Of a stretch of DNA of 64,000 bases, positions 21,480-33,707 are shown in pieces. Origin of the DNA: Volvox africanus (taxonomy: Eukaryota > Chlorophyta > Chlorophyceae > Chlamydomonadales > Volvocaceae); contig BSDZ01000094.1 of assembly GCA_030268105.1 (NCBI GenBank), positions 3,630,501-3,694,500 of the forward strand, read 5' to 3'. How positions within the stretch are numbered: position 1 is the first letter of the stretch; each line of letters begins with the position of its first letter. The position numbers and the translations under genes were made by a program. Under the pieces are notes generated by a model, which saw only the letters and a list, made by a program, of their open reading frames with translations, had not been told where the DNA came from and searched no databases.

Positions 21480-24447
21480 CTAATCGTCTTCTATTTCACT
21501 ATCTTCGTTGTCATCGTCCTCTCGCGCACTGGTGGCATCATCCTGCTCGTCCTCACTCTTCTCGTCCTTGCTCACCTCCTCCTGAAGCAACTCCTGAAAA
21601 ATTCAGAAAAGGAAAATTAGATATTATTTACATGCATAAGTATAAAGGTAAATTAAGCCGACATGATCCAGCAATTATCAATTTCGGTTACGATATCTTT
21701 AATCATGATGGATGGGCAGTGCTTCTAGGTACTATGTACGTGGACACTTTGTTACCTGTTTCTTCTTACTCCCTGAGCTCCCACGTTGACGTCGTGCCCG
21801 TGTACATCGCACATCTTCCGAAGCACTCTTGACCTTTACCAGTCAAAACAACAGATATTAGAATATTACATTCATACAAGCAGGAAATTAAGACAACAAG
21901 CTGAACTCAGGAAATTTACCTTCTTTCGCCGGTGGTCGTAACTGTCATTATTGTGGTCACCGTCCGTAGACTTGTCTTCCACCGGCACCTGCTGGTCCAA
22001 AACACGTTAAGGGACTAGATAGTGATAATAAATATTATTAAAAAGTAATTAATGTCGGGCCTCAATATAATGTACCTTTCTTTTGATGCCCGTGCTTGTC
22101 CGTCTCACTTTCGTGGATGGCCGCACATCGTCATTGTTCGTTACCTTCAAGGCCCACCATTAACATACATATATGATTTTAGAAATGATAAGCTTACATT
22201 TTTTATTAAAAAAGAGAAAAACAAATCGACATATACCACATCAAACCACAAAGCACGCAGCAAATTAAAAGACTAGAACGAAACATAAAATTACAACTCA
22301 CTAAAACGGGAAGACAGGATGAATGGGCTGTACCTTTTTCGCTGCCGCCTTGCTTGAGTTTGTAGCATTCCTGCTGGAGTTCCTTGCCTTAGAGGGCTCT
22401 GAACTCTTTGCCTACATGAAAAGGAAGTATGTTTGAGGAAAATAGGAACAATTACATAAAAGACAAAAAGGAGAAAACAGGTTAAAGGACATTAATGACC
22501 TGTACATCCCTGTACATGCAATCAGTAATGTACATCACCCATCCTGCAATAACCTTGCTAAGCGCGCCTGGAAATTTGCACACCCCTTCATCCACTCTCT
22601 TTACCACTATTATTTGGACTAACCTGTCGGCGTCTAGCGGCCTTGATCTCCTTCTCCTTCTGATGTATGCGAGCTGCATTGGCAGCCAGCACCATCATCA
22701 ATGCATCTTCACCATTTGCGGGCTGCTTTTGGCGTTGGCTAGTGCGCCCATCCTGAGTTCCTGGTGGCTCGTCATTTCGGCCGCTTTTCTGCGGTTTGGT
22801 AGCAATTAAGCATTTCGTAAATGAGGAAATAAAGGCATGAAAAAATTGTTATTGTTGTACTAGCTAAAATAAGAAACAAATGTTATGCATGAACTGTGAC
22901 GTACTTTCTGCAAACATACTAAGAAGTACGTACTATTATGGTGGCGAAGCAGCAGCAATAATTAAAGTGAACACATGCATAATCACATCTTACCGTAGTG
23001 CCTTTTGGCAACTCCAGTGCACCAAGGCCTGGTGTATGCTGAGCTGTTCCACCAGCTCCAACCGGCACTGGAGTGGCTGGTACGGTGAAGGATGTCTTAC
23101 TGCTTTCAATCTGCTTCCGCTGCAAAAGTGCATTAATAAGCTCCTGCTGCCGATCTGTCACATTCAAATCCTCCATCGCAATGCGGCGCTCACTGGGACC
23201 CGCATCTGGGTTATCTGGCTGAGCGTACTTGAAGCTCCTCCAGGCTGCCCGAGACTCCTTGTTCCATAGCTTCTTCCATGGCTTCTTCTCAAGGTCCTCT
23301 ACATAAAAATAATGCGAAGACGAACATCAACGCCAGATGCCATAATACACATCATTGTCAAAAATTTTCGTAATCCCGTACATAGCGTAAGCGGCATGCA
23401 TGTCCTCTGTCGTAAAACAAATCTTTGGCCCACGTTTACCCCATATTCCATTTTTCAAAATACATAGAAAGGAATTTTTTTATCAATCAACCTGATCAAA
23501 AAATGTTGTAAAACAAGTATATGGATGACAGTAGCAGTAGGAGCTCACAAACCTGGCTTGCAGGCAAGTTCCTCCTTGTGGGTGGCCTTCACCTTTTCAT
23601 ACCTTGCACGTTGGGCATTGTAATCCGTTGCGTATCTACAAAGTACATGGGATGCACCGAATGAAAGTGCTTACTTATGATGCTGTGCATGCTTCATTCT
23701 ATTGTTGTCTGTCCCCACTGAAAGTAAGCTAGTGATATGGATGGCATGTATGATTACCACAAACAAGATAATCACTAGAAGCATGACATTAGGAAAATAA
23801 ACATGTACGTACTTTTGCCATTTCTTCTTGAAGCAGTCGACCGTAACTCTTGGCTGTAAGTCAGCCACTTGTGCAAAGCCAGCAGCAAAGCACTTATCCC
23901 AAACGGGCTGCAGATGCGGCTCACGTTGAATATCCTTCGCAATGAGGACCCGTGGATTCTTCAGGCTGCTGTCGAGGTTGTACGGCACGTTGTCGCGGAC
24001 GGCTTTGTTGATGGCGGCCTGCTCATATGACCTGCTCCGCTTTAATGGCTCACCACGATCATGATCCTTTCGTATACTGATTCTGCTTACTTCAGGGGAT
24101 ACCAATTGAACAGATGGCTGTTTTAGGGATACGTGGATAGTTAGTTTCTTCTGAGCCTGGTTCCAAGCCTTCCCCTTGAAAGGCGCGCTAATTTCCTTCT
24201 TCAGCCACCGAGTGCAGTGGCTAAGCAGCTGCACAGGCGCCACCTGCTGGGCCACAAGCTTGCCATCCTCATCCTCCGAGTCTAAAACCTGAACTGAAAC
24301 TTCACTGATTGATTTTGCGCCAGCTGCATCAGTAAGGAGCTGCTCGAAATCTACCACTGACAGATTTATCTCAGCATCAATACGCCTCTTTTCTTCATTA
24401 GGACAGCAGACCAGCAGTTTACAAACAACTGGTGAATGTGTCTCCAT
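21480..24447 (-). CDS. transposon accessory protein, putative DNA-binding
   Basis: Nine exons join in perfect phase: 24447-23813, 23635-23553, 23298-22994, 22788-22624, 22411-22334, 22144-22076, 21988-21920, 21827-21756 and 21593-21480 (TAG), for 529 residues. The N-terminal 120 residues look folded (KLLVCCPNEEKRRIDAEINL and a WLKKEIS helix). Residues of about 180-260 form a Trp- and Lys-rich helical segment (VWDKCFAAGFAQV, FKKKWQKYATDYNAQRARY, KPWKKLWNKESRAAWRSFKY) reminiscent of Myb/SANT- or MADF-type DNA-binding folds. The rest is low complexity with basic patches (KEKEIKAARRRQ, KVRRTSTGIKRK) and ends in a strongly acidic tail. It is divergent from the transposase, as the second gene of many CACTA elements is. 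It could bind the TAACGC array. No family is recognised with certainty. Confidence 0.7.
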
Positions 24448-25229
24448 TCATTAATAGGTTGTACTATTGCAAATAACTTGCTCCTTCAGCAGGATACATA
24501 CAGCTGCAGACATGAGGCATGGGCCCTACGTACTACTAAAAAGTGAAGAGTAGTGCTTTGGTACTCCGTCCAGGGTTGTGCGGCTGCCAATCAATCCCAT
24601 GTAAGCAACAATGTTTCGTAACCCTGCTTTACAACATCCTTTATATGTACATTTAATGCCACCCGTGAAGCAAGCAAGAGCAACTGCTATAAAAGTTATG
24701 CTGTGCACTAGCCTTTAAATCTTAACATATATACAAGGTGCAGCAGCAATAAAGAATGTTATCTTACAATAATATTGATGATTGCCGTCGTCCTACATAA
24801 AAAATCTGTTTAGCTCTTCGCATACTAGCTATTTGCGGCATGTAACGGTTGGTTGTCGTAAAAGCTAGTCAACGAGTTCATGAGAAACGTCATAAATTAT
24901 TTTTAAGGAATGCTAATCAAGTTTCTTATTAGCAAGCTCCTGGAAGTATGATGATGAGGCTGTATCCCAGTATTTCACGTACATGCATGTATAAGGAGCT
25001 TCCTGTGCGTATGCATGTAATTTACTATTCAAGTCTATCATTCGTTATTGAAAATTTACTTCAAGTATAAATTACGCGGACATGCACGTTCCACTTTAAT
25101 ATCTCGTACTCCACATGCATGAGTACTGCCTGTACCACTCCATACAATGGAGGAGTCGTTTCCCTTTGTCAGATATCAGTTCTGTAAGGAAAAACAGTCT
25201 GATCCTGCTACTTTACTGTATATTATTAC
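24448..25229. other. divergent promoter region inside the transposon
   Basis: It lies between the leftward accessory gene and the rightward membrane/ubiquitin-like gene. The sequence is AT-rich with several GCATG and TGCATG motifs and no coding sequence I can support. It presumably carries promoters for both neighbours, but no specific element was recognised. Confidence 0.4.
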
Positions 25230-25775
25230 ATGCTCATGGCCCACCTTTTATTAGGCTTTTTCTGTGGCATTACTTTCGGTATTGCTGTTGCCTCTTACGT
25301 TGCTCTGTATGCCCCTGTTTTAGTTGATGTATATGTTACAGAATATTTAGTGTGGATCCTCATGGGTTCTTCTGTTTTTGTTCTCATCACAGTGTTGGGC
25401 GTTACGATAGGGCGATACTGCTCAACGGTGTCATTTACACAGTCCAATCATGATGAACGAGCTCTTCAGCTTTTCGTCGTTTTACCTGGGTCACGGACGT
25501 TGACGTTTTCTGGAAGTACGGACTCAACTGTGGGACAGCTCATGGACTTCGTCTCCAGTAATTCCTTATTTACATTTCAACCTGGATCAGTTTGGAGGTT
25601 GACTTCTAGTAGAGGGGACGTGCTATCAGATCGAGATAAACATCTTGGCTTGTACGGCTTACATAACCAGTACCATGTTCAAGTTCTTGGCCGCCTCCTT
25701 GGAGGCAGTGGAAGGCTTCCGAACAAGCGCCCAGCCTCATCCAAAAGGGATAACATATCAGGTGCGCACGGATGA
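25230..25775 (+). CDS. small membrane protein with a C-terminal ubiquitin-like domain
   Basis: A single open exon of 181 residues starts at the ATG at 25230. Two hydrophobic segments (about residues 5-32 and 38-61) form a membrane hairpin. Residues 79-159 follow the ubiquitin plan: first strand LQLFVVLPGSRTLTFSG, a helix around STVGQLMDFV, a strand VWRLTSSRGDVLSD in place of the ubiquitin RLIFAGK region, and YHVQVLGRLLGG ending in Gly-Gly at 158-159. A 22-residue basic tail follows. The gene lies between the accessory and transposase genes in the same orientation as the transposase. The fold is inferred from pattern only. A donor-like GTGCGC near the end (25762) leaves open that the last codons are intronic. 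Confidence 0.6.
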   Translation: MLMAHLLLGFFCGITFGIAVASYVALYAPVLVDVYVTEYLVWILMGSSVFVLITVLGVTIGRYCSTVSFTQSNHDERALQLFVVLPGSRTLTFSGSTDSTVGQLMDFVSSNSLFTFQPGSVWRLTSSRGDVLSDRDKHLGLYGLHNQYHVQVLGRLLGGSGRLPNKRPASSKRDNISGAHG

Positions 25776-26086
25776 CTTATGTTCATATAGGTTTTTAAGG
25801 GATATATTTATTTGGAACATCCATTGTGCACTCATCTCGTACCAGCCACCCACTCATCCTGTCAATAATTTTAAATCAAAGTACAGTTATCCATACTAGC
25901 CCGGGCTTTGGTGTGATGAGCCAGGCACTGTAGTTTGTTTGGATGGGTCCAATGAAACCCTTCCAATTGCCATCCACTGTGGCCATGCATGTATGCACGG
26001 AAAAAATTAAAATATCCCTCACCCCAAATTGGCATGCAAGCTACATCTACGTATCTCCTTACTTGCATGACAGCATGATTAAATGA

Positions 26087-27771
26087 ATGCAATATTACTG
26101 TGCTGCAAAATTCACAGATGCATGGCTGCAAAAGCACAAGTTCAGTCATTGTCAGGACCCTCTTGGTCAGGAGGTTTATGCATGTACTCAATGCCCATTT
26201 ACTGGAAGGACACGGTCGCAGCTTTATGGGCACATGAAGAGATGCAGACTTTCTTTCCCAGAGGATACCAACTTAAACATGGACAATGAGAATGACTTCA
26301 ACACCTCTGATGATCATAATGAAGACCATAGCAGTAGCAGCAAGGACAGTTCAGGGCATACATCAGAGGTGTTGTCAGGGGATAGCAGTGGACATTCGCA
26401 GGTTCAGGAAGAAACAGCTCTGCCCTCCTCACTTGTTTCTGCTCTCATTCACGTTATGGATGATCTTGATCCTGCCAATCCTAATCACCGGCAAACTCTA
26501 GAATATATATCAGCAATCCTGGATAACTTATGCCAACATAGTTATCCTGAATCTGAGGATGATGAACCCGATGCAGCAGAACTTGGTGTACTTTCACAGT
26601 TAGGGGCCATGGATCATGGGCAGTTACAGCTGCTGGAACCCACAAACCCAGCCGAGCTTCTTGCCTCAGGAAGCACTGTTCAAGCGTACAAAGAACGTTT
26701 GGATGACCCTCTGTGGAGGGTCACTGTGAATAATGGTGATGGCGTTGTAGTGTGCCAAGGTAAGAGAAGTGTTGAGGCCTATTGTAGGGCATTATTAAAC
26801 ATCTTGCCTTGTTTGACGGATGCATGCCTTTGGAAGAAAATAAGATTGTTCTCCTGCATGTACATGCATATTGAATGCATGCAGAGGCAAGAATAACCGT
26901 GGGTCAGTTTGGATATGCCTGGCTGAAAGAAAAGATGGCTGGACGTGTTCGAGATGTGGTTGCAGATCGACAGCTACGGTTCTTGAGGGATATCTGCTTA
27001 CCTCCTGGTAACCATGTTCCACCCAGTCTTTATGTCCTCCGAAAGATGCTTGGAATACCAGACCCACGTGATTTCGAGCAGCACATCTGCCTTAGTGAAA
27101 AGTGCAGGTTTCCACCTTTACCCACAAAGGACTGGATGGATCATCGTGATGACACATGTAATTGCCCAGAGAAGCATAAGCGCTTCAAGATGGTGACCAC
27201 AAGTGCAGGGGACCATCCATTACCCAATAAGGTGATTGAATGCTTACTTGATAAATTAAAAGCTTTAACGTTTGCAGTCATCCCATTAGTCGTTATTGGT
27301 ATCATCGTAATATATTAATTTGTAGCCTATTACTGTTTCATACTGTCATATGTTTTCAGAATGTCCCTGGTTATAGTATATATGTTCTGTTAAGGCTTGG
27401 AATGCCCTGGATATCCATTCTCTTATTGTATGCAGAGATACTGGGATTTTGGGGTGGAGAACATCATACAGGCCATGTTTTCAGATCCACTCTTCCGCCA
27501 GCTTCGTGGCACTGGCCGTGATAATGAGCCAGATGACTTCTATGGTTCCCAAATGGCCAAAGATATTGACGCAAAAACGAATGGCCAGCTTATGCAGCAT
27601 GCAAATTCTGCTTATGATCTTGGATTCGACTTTGCCCAAGTATATCAGTTCAAAACTCATAGTGTTGGTTTATTACTGATGAGGTGAGAATATGTTGCAT
27701 GAAAGGTACATTTATATTTTGATTTAATGTCAATAGGCTACCTTGCTTCAGTTACACGTGCGCACGCGCGC

Positions 27772-27812
<41 letters not shown>

Positions 27813-30055
27813 CATGTGTGTGCATGCACACACACACACATACACACAAGAAAAAATATACATATTATGCTGCTGCATGTTTGGCCCATTCATTTCCCGT
27901 GAAATGAGAGGGCACATTATCTCCAACTTTGCATAAAGAACAGTGGGAAAACTAAAGAGAATTAGGATTTTGTTTTGTTTTGTTTTGAGGTATTTAATTG
28001 TCTTTTGACAGGAATGCTGTGGGCCACAGGTTCTCAGTTTAAACTTGCAATATCTACACAATATTTAAGCACGTGATCATTCGTGGCCTTGATTGTAATG
28101 ACTGTGATGTTCATGTATTGCTGTAACTGCTGATCCCTTATATGATTGTCCCTTTCGTTAATAAATCCGCAGATGCACAGACCTACCTGTCGCACACAGA
28201 TCTAAACGTCGTTTTACTTATATCCTTACAGTGATTCCTGGTCCAGAAGAGCCATCAAGTATGGATGTTTATGTTTCACGGACACTTGATGCATTTAAAG
28301 AATATGGGCCATATAGTGAAAGTTCACTTATGGTTATGGGCAATGACCGACAACTGTTTGAGCACAAGATCTTCTTAAGTGCTATATTTGCAGGTACGTC
28401 ACGTTTGCATATGTACGCGCTCAAGCATGCTATTGTGTCTAAGAAATATGCACAAAATTTGGATAAGGGGTGTTAACACTGTGGGCAACTCACCCTGCAA
28501 ACACGAGCACCAGGGCCCCTGACCGGGATGAGCCAAAGTGGGTATATATAATATTTGTGGCACTCCTTAAATATTTGGATATATGTTATATATGTGTATA
28601 ATGATAAGAATATTGTGATTGAGGCCAGCAAGACAGCTTGTTTACATAATTGACATAAGATTGGTACTTTGCATGTGTCCTTTTTGCTGTTTGCCTCATT
28701 TGCATGCATGCAGATACTCCTGCTAACAGGAAATTAAGTTTGTGGAACTCACACACATCAGCTACTGGATGTGGCCACTGCCTACTGAAGGGGGTGAGTG
28801 GTGAGGGTGGTGGCATGTACTTTCCTGGCTACGCAGTAGACGCTGATGTCAACTGCATTTTCGATGGTGTTATACCGGACATGGAAAATGCTCCCCTGTC
28901 AGCACGTTGTGGGGACCCAAGAATAATGGTCAGCCATGAAATGCATCTCAAGCGTGCAGCATTGGCTACGAAAGATCCTCAGTGGACTGGGATTGTAGGC
29001 TGTAAAGGCCTTAGCCCAATTATTCGAGAGCTTGACTACTGCAACTATAATGACGTCTTTGTCGTACCAGTTGCACATGCAGCCCTTTTTGGTGTTATAA
29101 AGCGTTTTTGGAACACTATTCTTGGAAAGCTTGGAAGACATGTCATGGACTACACCATTCTTGGCCCACAGCGGAAAATTATGGCACAGCGTGCAAGCCA
29201 CATTATCACAACCAATGACCTTAACCGGCCGTATCGTGACATAGTAAAACACAGAGGTACCTGGACAATGGAGGACTGGTTGCATTGGTTAAATAGCTAT
29301 TCAGTCTACATCCTTCATGAGGAAGACTCCCTGCAAAGCAGCACACCACTGATGCCAGTTGTCCAACGTGTTGTCGATGGTATTACCAAGTCCTTTAATA
29401 TTAAGGTCATGTGGAACAATTTACGGACAGCACTACTGCATTACTTTCGTTATGATCCTTCGGACTTTTCAGCAGACGCCAACAATCATGCTGCGAGGCT
29501 GCTGAAGTCTTTCAGCATTGCAGCTGAACATGTCTTTGGGATACAGTTTTGTACTTACAACCTACATATCCTAGTCTGCAGACTGCGAGAGCAGGAGAAT
29601 GCACGGGGGCACGTTGCATTTGCTACCGAGTTCTGGGTAGAGCGTGGAATGCAAATGATGAAGAGTATTGTTAAGTACAGATCACCTACCGTTCCAGAAC
29701 TCGTACTTGCAGGTGGCTACCTTGCATCTCTTTGGCTCACACATCTCAAAGCTGCCCATCCTGAAACGTTTAGGACATTTGATGAATGGGTCCCAGGATA
29801 CCGTGCAGATAATATTCAATTAAATCCCAGCAAAAGAGATGTTTTCTTAGATGAGGAGGACAGTGAGGGCTCACAGCTTCTTGGCCAGGGCTACATTGCT
29901 GATGCAGAACAGCGATCACACATTCTTGGTGGTATTCTGCGCACAGAGGAGACAGAAGATTTCATGGCCCGTACTAACTTATTACCATCGGTCCTACAAG
30001 ACAGTGACATATACATTTTCAAGCGGGCACTGAAACGGAGAGATGAGGTGGTGCT
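26087..30055 (+). pseudogene. Tnp2/Plavaka-type transposase, 5' part, interrupted by retrotransposon insertion
   Basis: DNA-cutting transposase of the CACTA (CMC) superfamily. Exons in phase are 26087-26759, 26885-27231, 27436-27683, 28173-28393 and 28714-30055, continuing at 58905-59322, for a total of 1082 residues with no stop. The N-terminus has a zinc finger, C33-x2-C36-x12-H49-x3-C53, then an acidic Ser-rich linker. Tnp2 landmarks follow: SLYVLRKMLG and a Cys-rich knuckle (DDTCNCPEKHKRF); YDLGFDFAQVYQF with the likely first catalytic Asp; VIPGPEEPSSMDVY; ADTPANRKLSLWNSH, then GCGHCLL; and an ELDYCNYNDVFVVPVAHA block. The start is the first ATG of the open frame; an upstream spliced exon is possible. 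The frame is broken only by the insertion after 30055, so the gene looks intact before that event. Confidence 0.85.
27764..27850. repeat. alternating CG/TG/CA dinucleotide tract
   Basis: CGCG, then about 19 TG units, then CA units form a long alternating purine-pyrimidine run in the transposase intron after 27683. Such tracts can take Z-DNA form. It gives spurious Val/Cys and His/Thr frames. Confidence 0.9.
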
Positions 30056-30879
30056 TGTTGTACCTCTCGTTCGCGTTTGCTCATAAGTATCTGCACGTCT
30101 GGAGACTATCGACACCGATGCGCGAGCACTTGCAAGTACAGCAAGGCAAGCGAGAGCAAACAGAGACAGCGGAAGACTTCAAGATGAAGAGAGATATAAC
30201 TTACAGTCTTACAGATCGGAATGATGCAATGGACGAAATCGCCGTCAGCGCCGGAAGCAAGCAATCATCACGCGGCGGTGATTAGCGAAGTTCAGGCTTA
30301 GCTCGGGCTAAGTAGAATAGCGTATGGCAATAGTAATATAGAACACACGAGTGTTCTCCGGTATCGAATGTCTTTTTTAGCTTAGCCGTCCTCGCATCTG
30401 TTATACTCGCAGCATCGCAGTGCCGTACGATTCACATCAGGAGGCCGATCCTAGATGTGACAACCCTACTGCGTCTAAGCGATGTCTACGCATAACAACG
30501 TATAAGCCTTTCCGGCATTCGCATGATGCAAGGGTCCGGATAACGATATCCGGTTGCAGGGCATGCATCGCGACGAGTGCGGCGCTCTCAACGTGTGCTT
30601 TAATGAAGTAATATTATATCAAATAATATTACTTATCGTTTCGTAGCACGAGCATAATGCGCACCTCAAGGATTCGGTATTTCATGCATGCTAGGCGGAT
30701 TTGCCATGATGCGATGTCGCGATGGATAATGACAACATGCCAGATGCATATATAAATGTATGCGAATACATTTATATCATGCAGATTCATTCATATGCAA
30801 TGCGTTCATCACAATAGCACTTCGCCTTGTAGGATCACATCGACCTACGCATCGGCGGGAAACTAACCGTAGCACAACA
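30056..30879 (-). repeat. E1 3' LTR
   Basis: An 824-bp LTR with TGTTG..CAACA ends, reading TGTTGTGCTACGG to GAGAGGTACAACA on the element strand. Just inside, at 30880-30896 on the opposite strand, is the purine tract GGGAGGGGGGATAAT used to prime plus-strand synthesis. It abuts the GTGCT target copy at 30051-30055. Confidence 0.95.
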
Positions 30880-30938
30880 ATTATCCCCCCTCCCGTATGC
30901 AGCGTCCTCGCTGCTTCATACAGCATCGACTGCAAGGG

Positions 30939-33707
30939 TCATTGGGCTTGTGTGGCACGTTTGCGAGCTTCTTCGAGCAGGGGTTTCATGTCCTGTGAGA
31001 AGTTGCGTGCCGGTTCCCATGAGTTGTGCTCGTCGGTATACCCTGTCCACTTAACCAAGTACTCGTGTACTGTTCGCTTACGTCGGTGTCGGCCCACACG
31101 ACGCGCACGATAATCTAACACCCGCTCCACATCGTAAAACTTCTGTTTACCAGCGATCCAGGTCTCGGGAACTGGTTCGATCGCTGCGGGGGCGTTAGCA
31201 GGCTCAGGGACGGGTTCCGTACCACGATACGGACGAACAAGCGATACGTGAAACGTGGGGTGAATGGTCATATCAGCGGGCAATGCAAGCTTCACAGCCA
31301 CATTCCCAACCATGCGCATGACAGGATACGGACCAATCCAGCGGGGTAAAAGTTTTCGGGATCCGTCGGCCAAGGAACGCAAGTTCTTGGTGCTTAGCAA
31401 CACGAGTTGCCCTTCCGAAAACGTCACATCCTGCTTAGATTTGTTATAGTATTCCGTCGTTCGTTGCTGCGCCGCGTCCAAACACGACTTCGCGTCTGTG
31501 ATTCGGGACATAAAAGACTTGGCAAAAAGTTTAGCAGCAGGCACGTTCACTTCCAACTCACGCCACACGGGTAGCGCGGGATGAAACCCGTAGTTAAGAA
31601 AGAACGGACTTTTGCCTGTTGAGCGGTTAACAGCATTGTTAAGCGCGAATTCTGCCGCAGTCAAATACGTATCCCAAACGAGTGGTGTGCGACCAGCATA
31701 ATTGCGCAACATATCACCCAACGTGCGGTTTGTGCGTTCGGTTTGACCATCAGTCTGCGGGTGATACGCCGTGCTCAGGTTGACGCGCATGCCAACTAGT
31801 TTGCAGAGCGCTTCCCAAAACTTAGACGTGAACTGTCCACCGCGGTCCGAGATCACATTTTTGGGAATCCCGTGTAACCGAACCACATTATCGAAAAACA
31901 AACGTGCGGTTTGCTCAGCCGTGCAGGATGACGTGCATGGTGCTAGGTGAACCATCTTAGTCAGACGATCGACCATTACGAACACCGCATCGTATCCCCC
32001 CTCAGTTTTGGGCAGCGCGACTACGAAGTCCATGGAAACACTTTCCCAAGGCGCATCCGGGACAGGCAACGGTTGCAACAACCCATGGCCCTTACCGGAC
32101 AAAGCCTTATTGCGCTGGCACAGACTGCATGTCTGGACGAAGTTCGCCGCATCCTTAGCCAAACGAGGCCACCAAAAGGAACGTTGCACCAAGTCGATCA
32201 ATCGCTTGCTACCAGGGTGTCCTGCTAACGGGTCCTCGTGGAACCGCGCAAGGATGTCGTAGCGTAGCGCGTCGGCGTTCGGAACGACGATTTGCGTAGC
32301 TGCACCCTCCGTCCGTAGCCAAAGGCCATTCTGCTTGCGAAGGTTTTCTACATTAGCCGGGTCCGCGAACCAGGCGTCTGCGTTGTAGGCAACCTTCAAC
32401 CGCTCCGTGAGGTCCGTCGTGATCGGTACCTCCTCGCTACGCGGCCGCACGACGGGCGCTGCCAAAATTGCAGCGTGTAGCGACGGATGTCGACTGAGAG
32501 CATCAGCAATATTCAATTTACCAGAAATATACTCCCAGGTGCAGTTGAACCTAGCTAGATATTCCATCCACCTAGCTTGACGGCGGTTCAACGTCGGAAC
32601 GCTTTGCAAAAACGTTAGGGGCTTGTGGTCAGTCTTTAAAGTAAACGGGCGTCCCTCGAGGTAACAGCGCCATTCCTTTAAAGCATGCAGCACGGCCAGA
32701 AGCTCCTGTTCCCCGGTGGTGTAGCGAATCTCCGCACCAGAAAATTTCTTACTCGTGAAGGCGATTGGTCGCCCTTCCTGTAACAATACAGCGCCGCTTC
32801 CAAATATTGAGGCATCAGACACTACCTCAACACGAAATGGCAACGAGTAATCAGGGAATGCAAGGGTGACATCTTCGGCAATAATTCATTTGAGCTCTTC
32901 GAATGCCCGCTGGCATTGCGACGTCCACGACTCGAGCGAAACGAAAACGCCTTTGCGAGTTAAGTTAGTAAGCGGGGCCGCAATGATGGAATATTTTTCA
33001 ATGAACTTTCGGAAATAATTGGTCAAGCCAAGGAACTTACGCAGCTCCGTGAGGTTCTGAGGCGCGGGCCAATCGCGAACCACGGCGACCTTCCGCGGGT
33101 CCATCTTCACACCGGTGGCCGACACAATGTGGCCCAAATATTCCACCTGAGGCTGCGCCCAAAAGCATTTGGCGCGTTTAGCAAACAATTGCTCCCGCCT
33201 CATAACGTCGAGCACGAGCCGCAGATGCTCCAAGTGCTCCTCGCGCGTCTTAGAATATACCAAGATGTCATCCAGGTAGCAAACAACGAACCTGTCGATA
33301 AACGGCCTAAACATTCGGTCCATAACCGCCTGAAACGTCGCAGGGGCATTAGTCAAACCAAACGATAGGACCGTATACTCAAAGTGACCGAAGGGCGTCC
33401 GAAAAGCGGTTTTCGGGATATCAGAGGCAGCGATGCGAATCTGATTGTAGCCCTGTTGTAAGTCAATTGAGGAAAAATAAGCCGAGCCCTTCAGCTTATC
33501 CAACAGGTCGTCAACACGTGGCAAAGGGTAGCGATTTTTCACCGTATTCGCATTCAACCCCCGGTAATCAATGCACATGCGCAAGGTCCCATCCTTCTTA
33601 CCGACAAACAAAATCGGTGCAGAATACGGGGATGTGCTGGGGCGTATCATACCCTTCGCGAGCAAATCCGTCACCTGGCGCTTCACCTCGTCCAGTTCCA
33701 ATGGACT
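30939..33707 (-). pseudogene. pol: E1 pol, 3' part (RT to chromodomain) with a premature stop
   Basis: Continues the E1 pol frame broken at 33707. It encodes most of the reverse transcriptase ([10 protein letters not shown] active site), RNase H (including the NIADALSRHP end motif), integrase with HHCC zinc site and D,D-35-E core, and a C-terminal chromodomain ([26 protein letters not shown]). An in-frame TGA at 32886-32888 replaces a CGA or CGG Arg codon seen in the other copies, just before the RNase H. Joined to 56373-55076 (less the 5-bp duplication) the coding length is 1354 codons including the stop, exactly 38 more than in F. Confidence 0.9.

Noticed and set aside
27727..28061. Cys/Val-rich and His/Thr-rich frames
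   Set aside because: They arise from the TG/CA dinucleotide tract inside a transposase intron.
30056..30300. 76-codon frame at the LTR start, present in all copies
   Set aside because: It is within the LTR, has no retroelement domain, and LTR start and end shift its frame. It is treated as chance.
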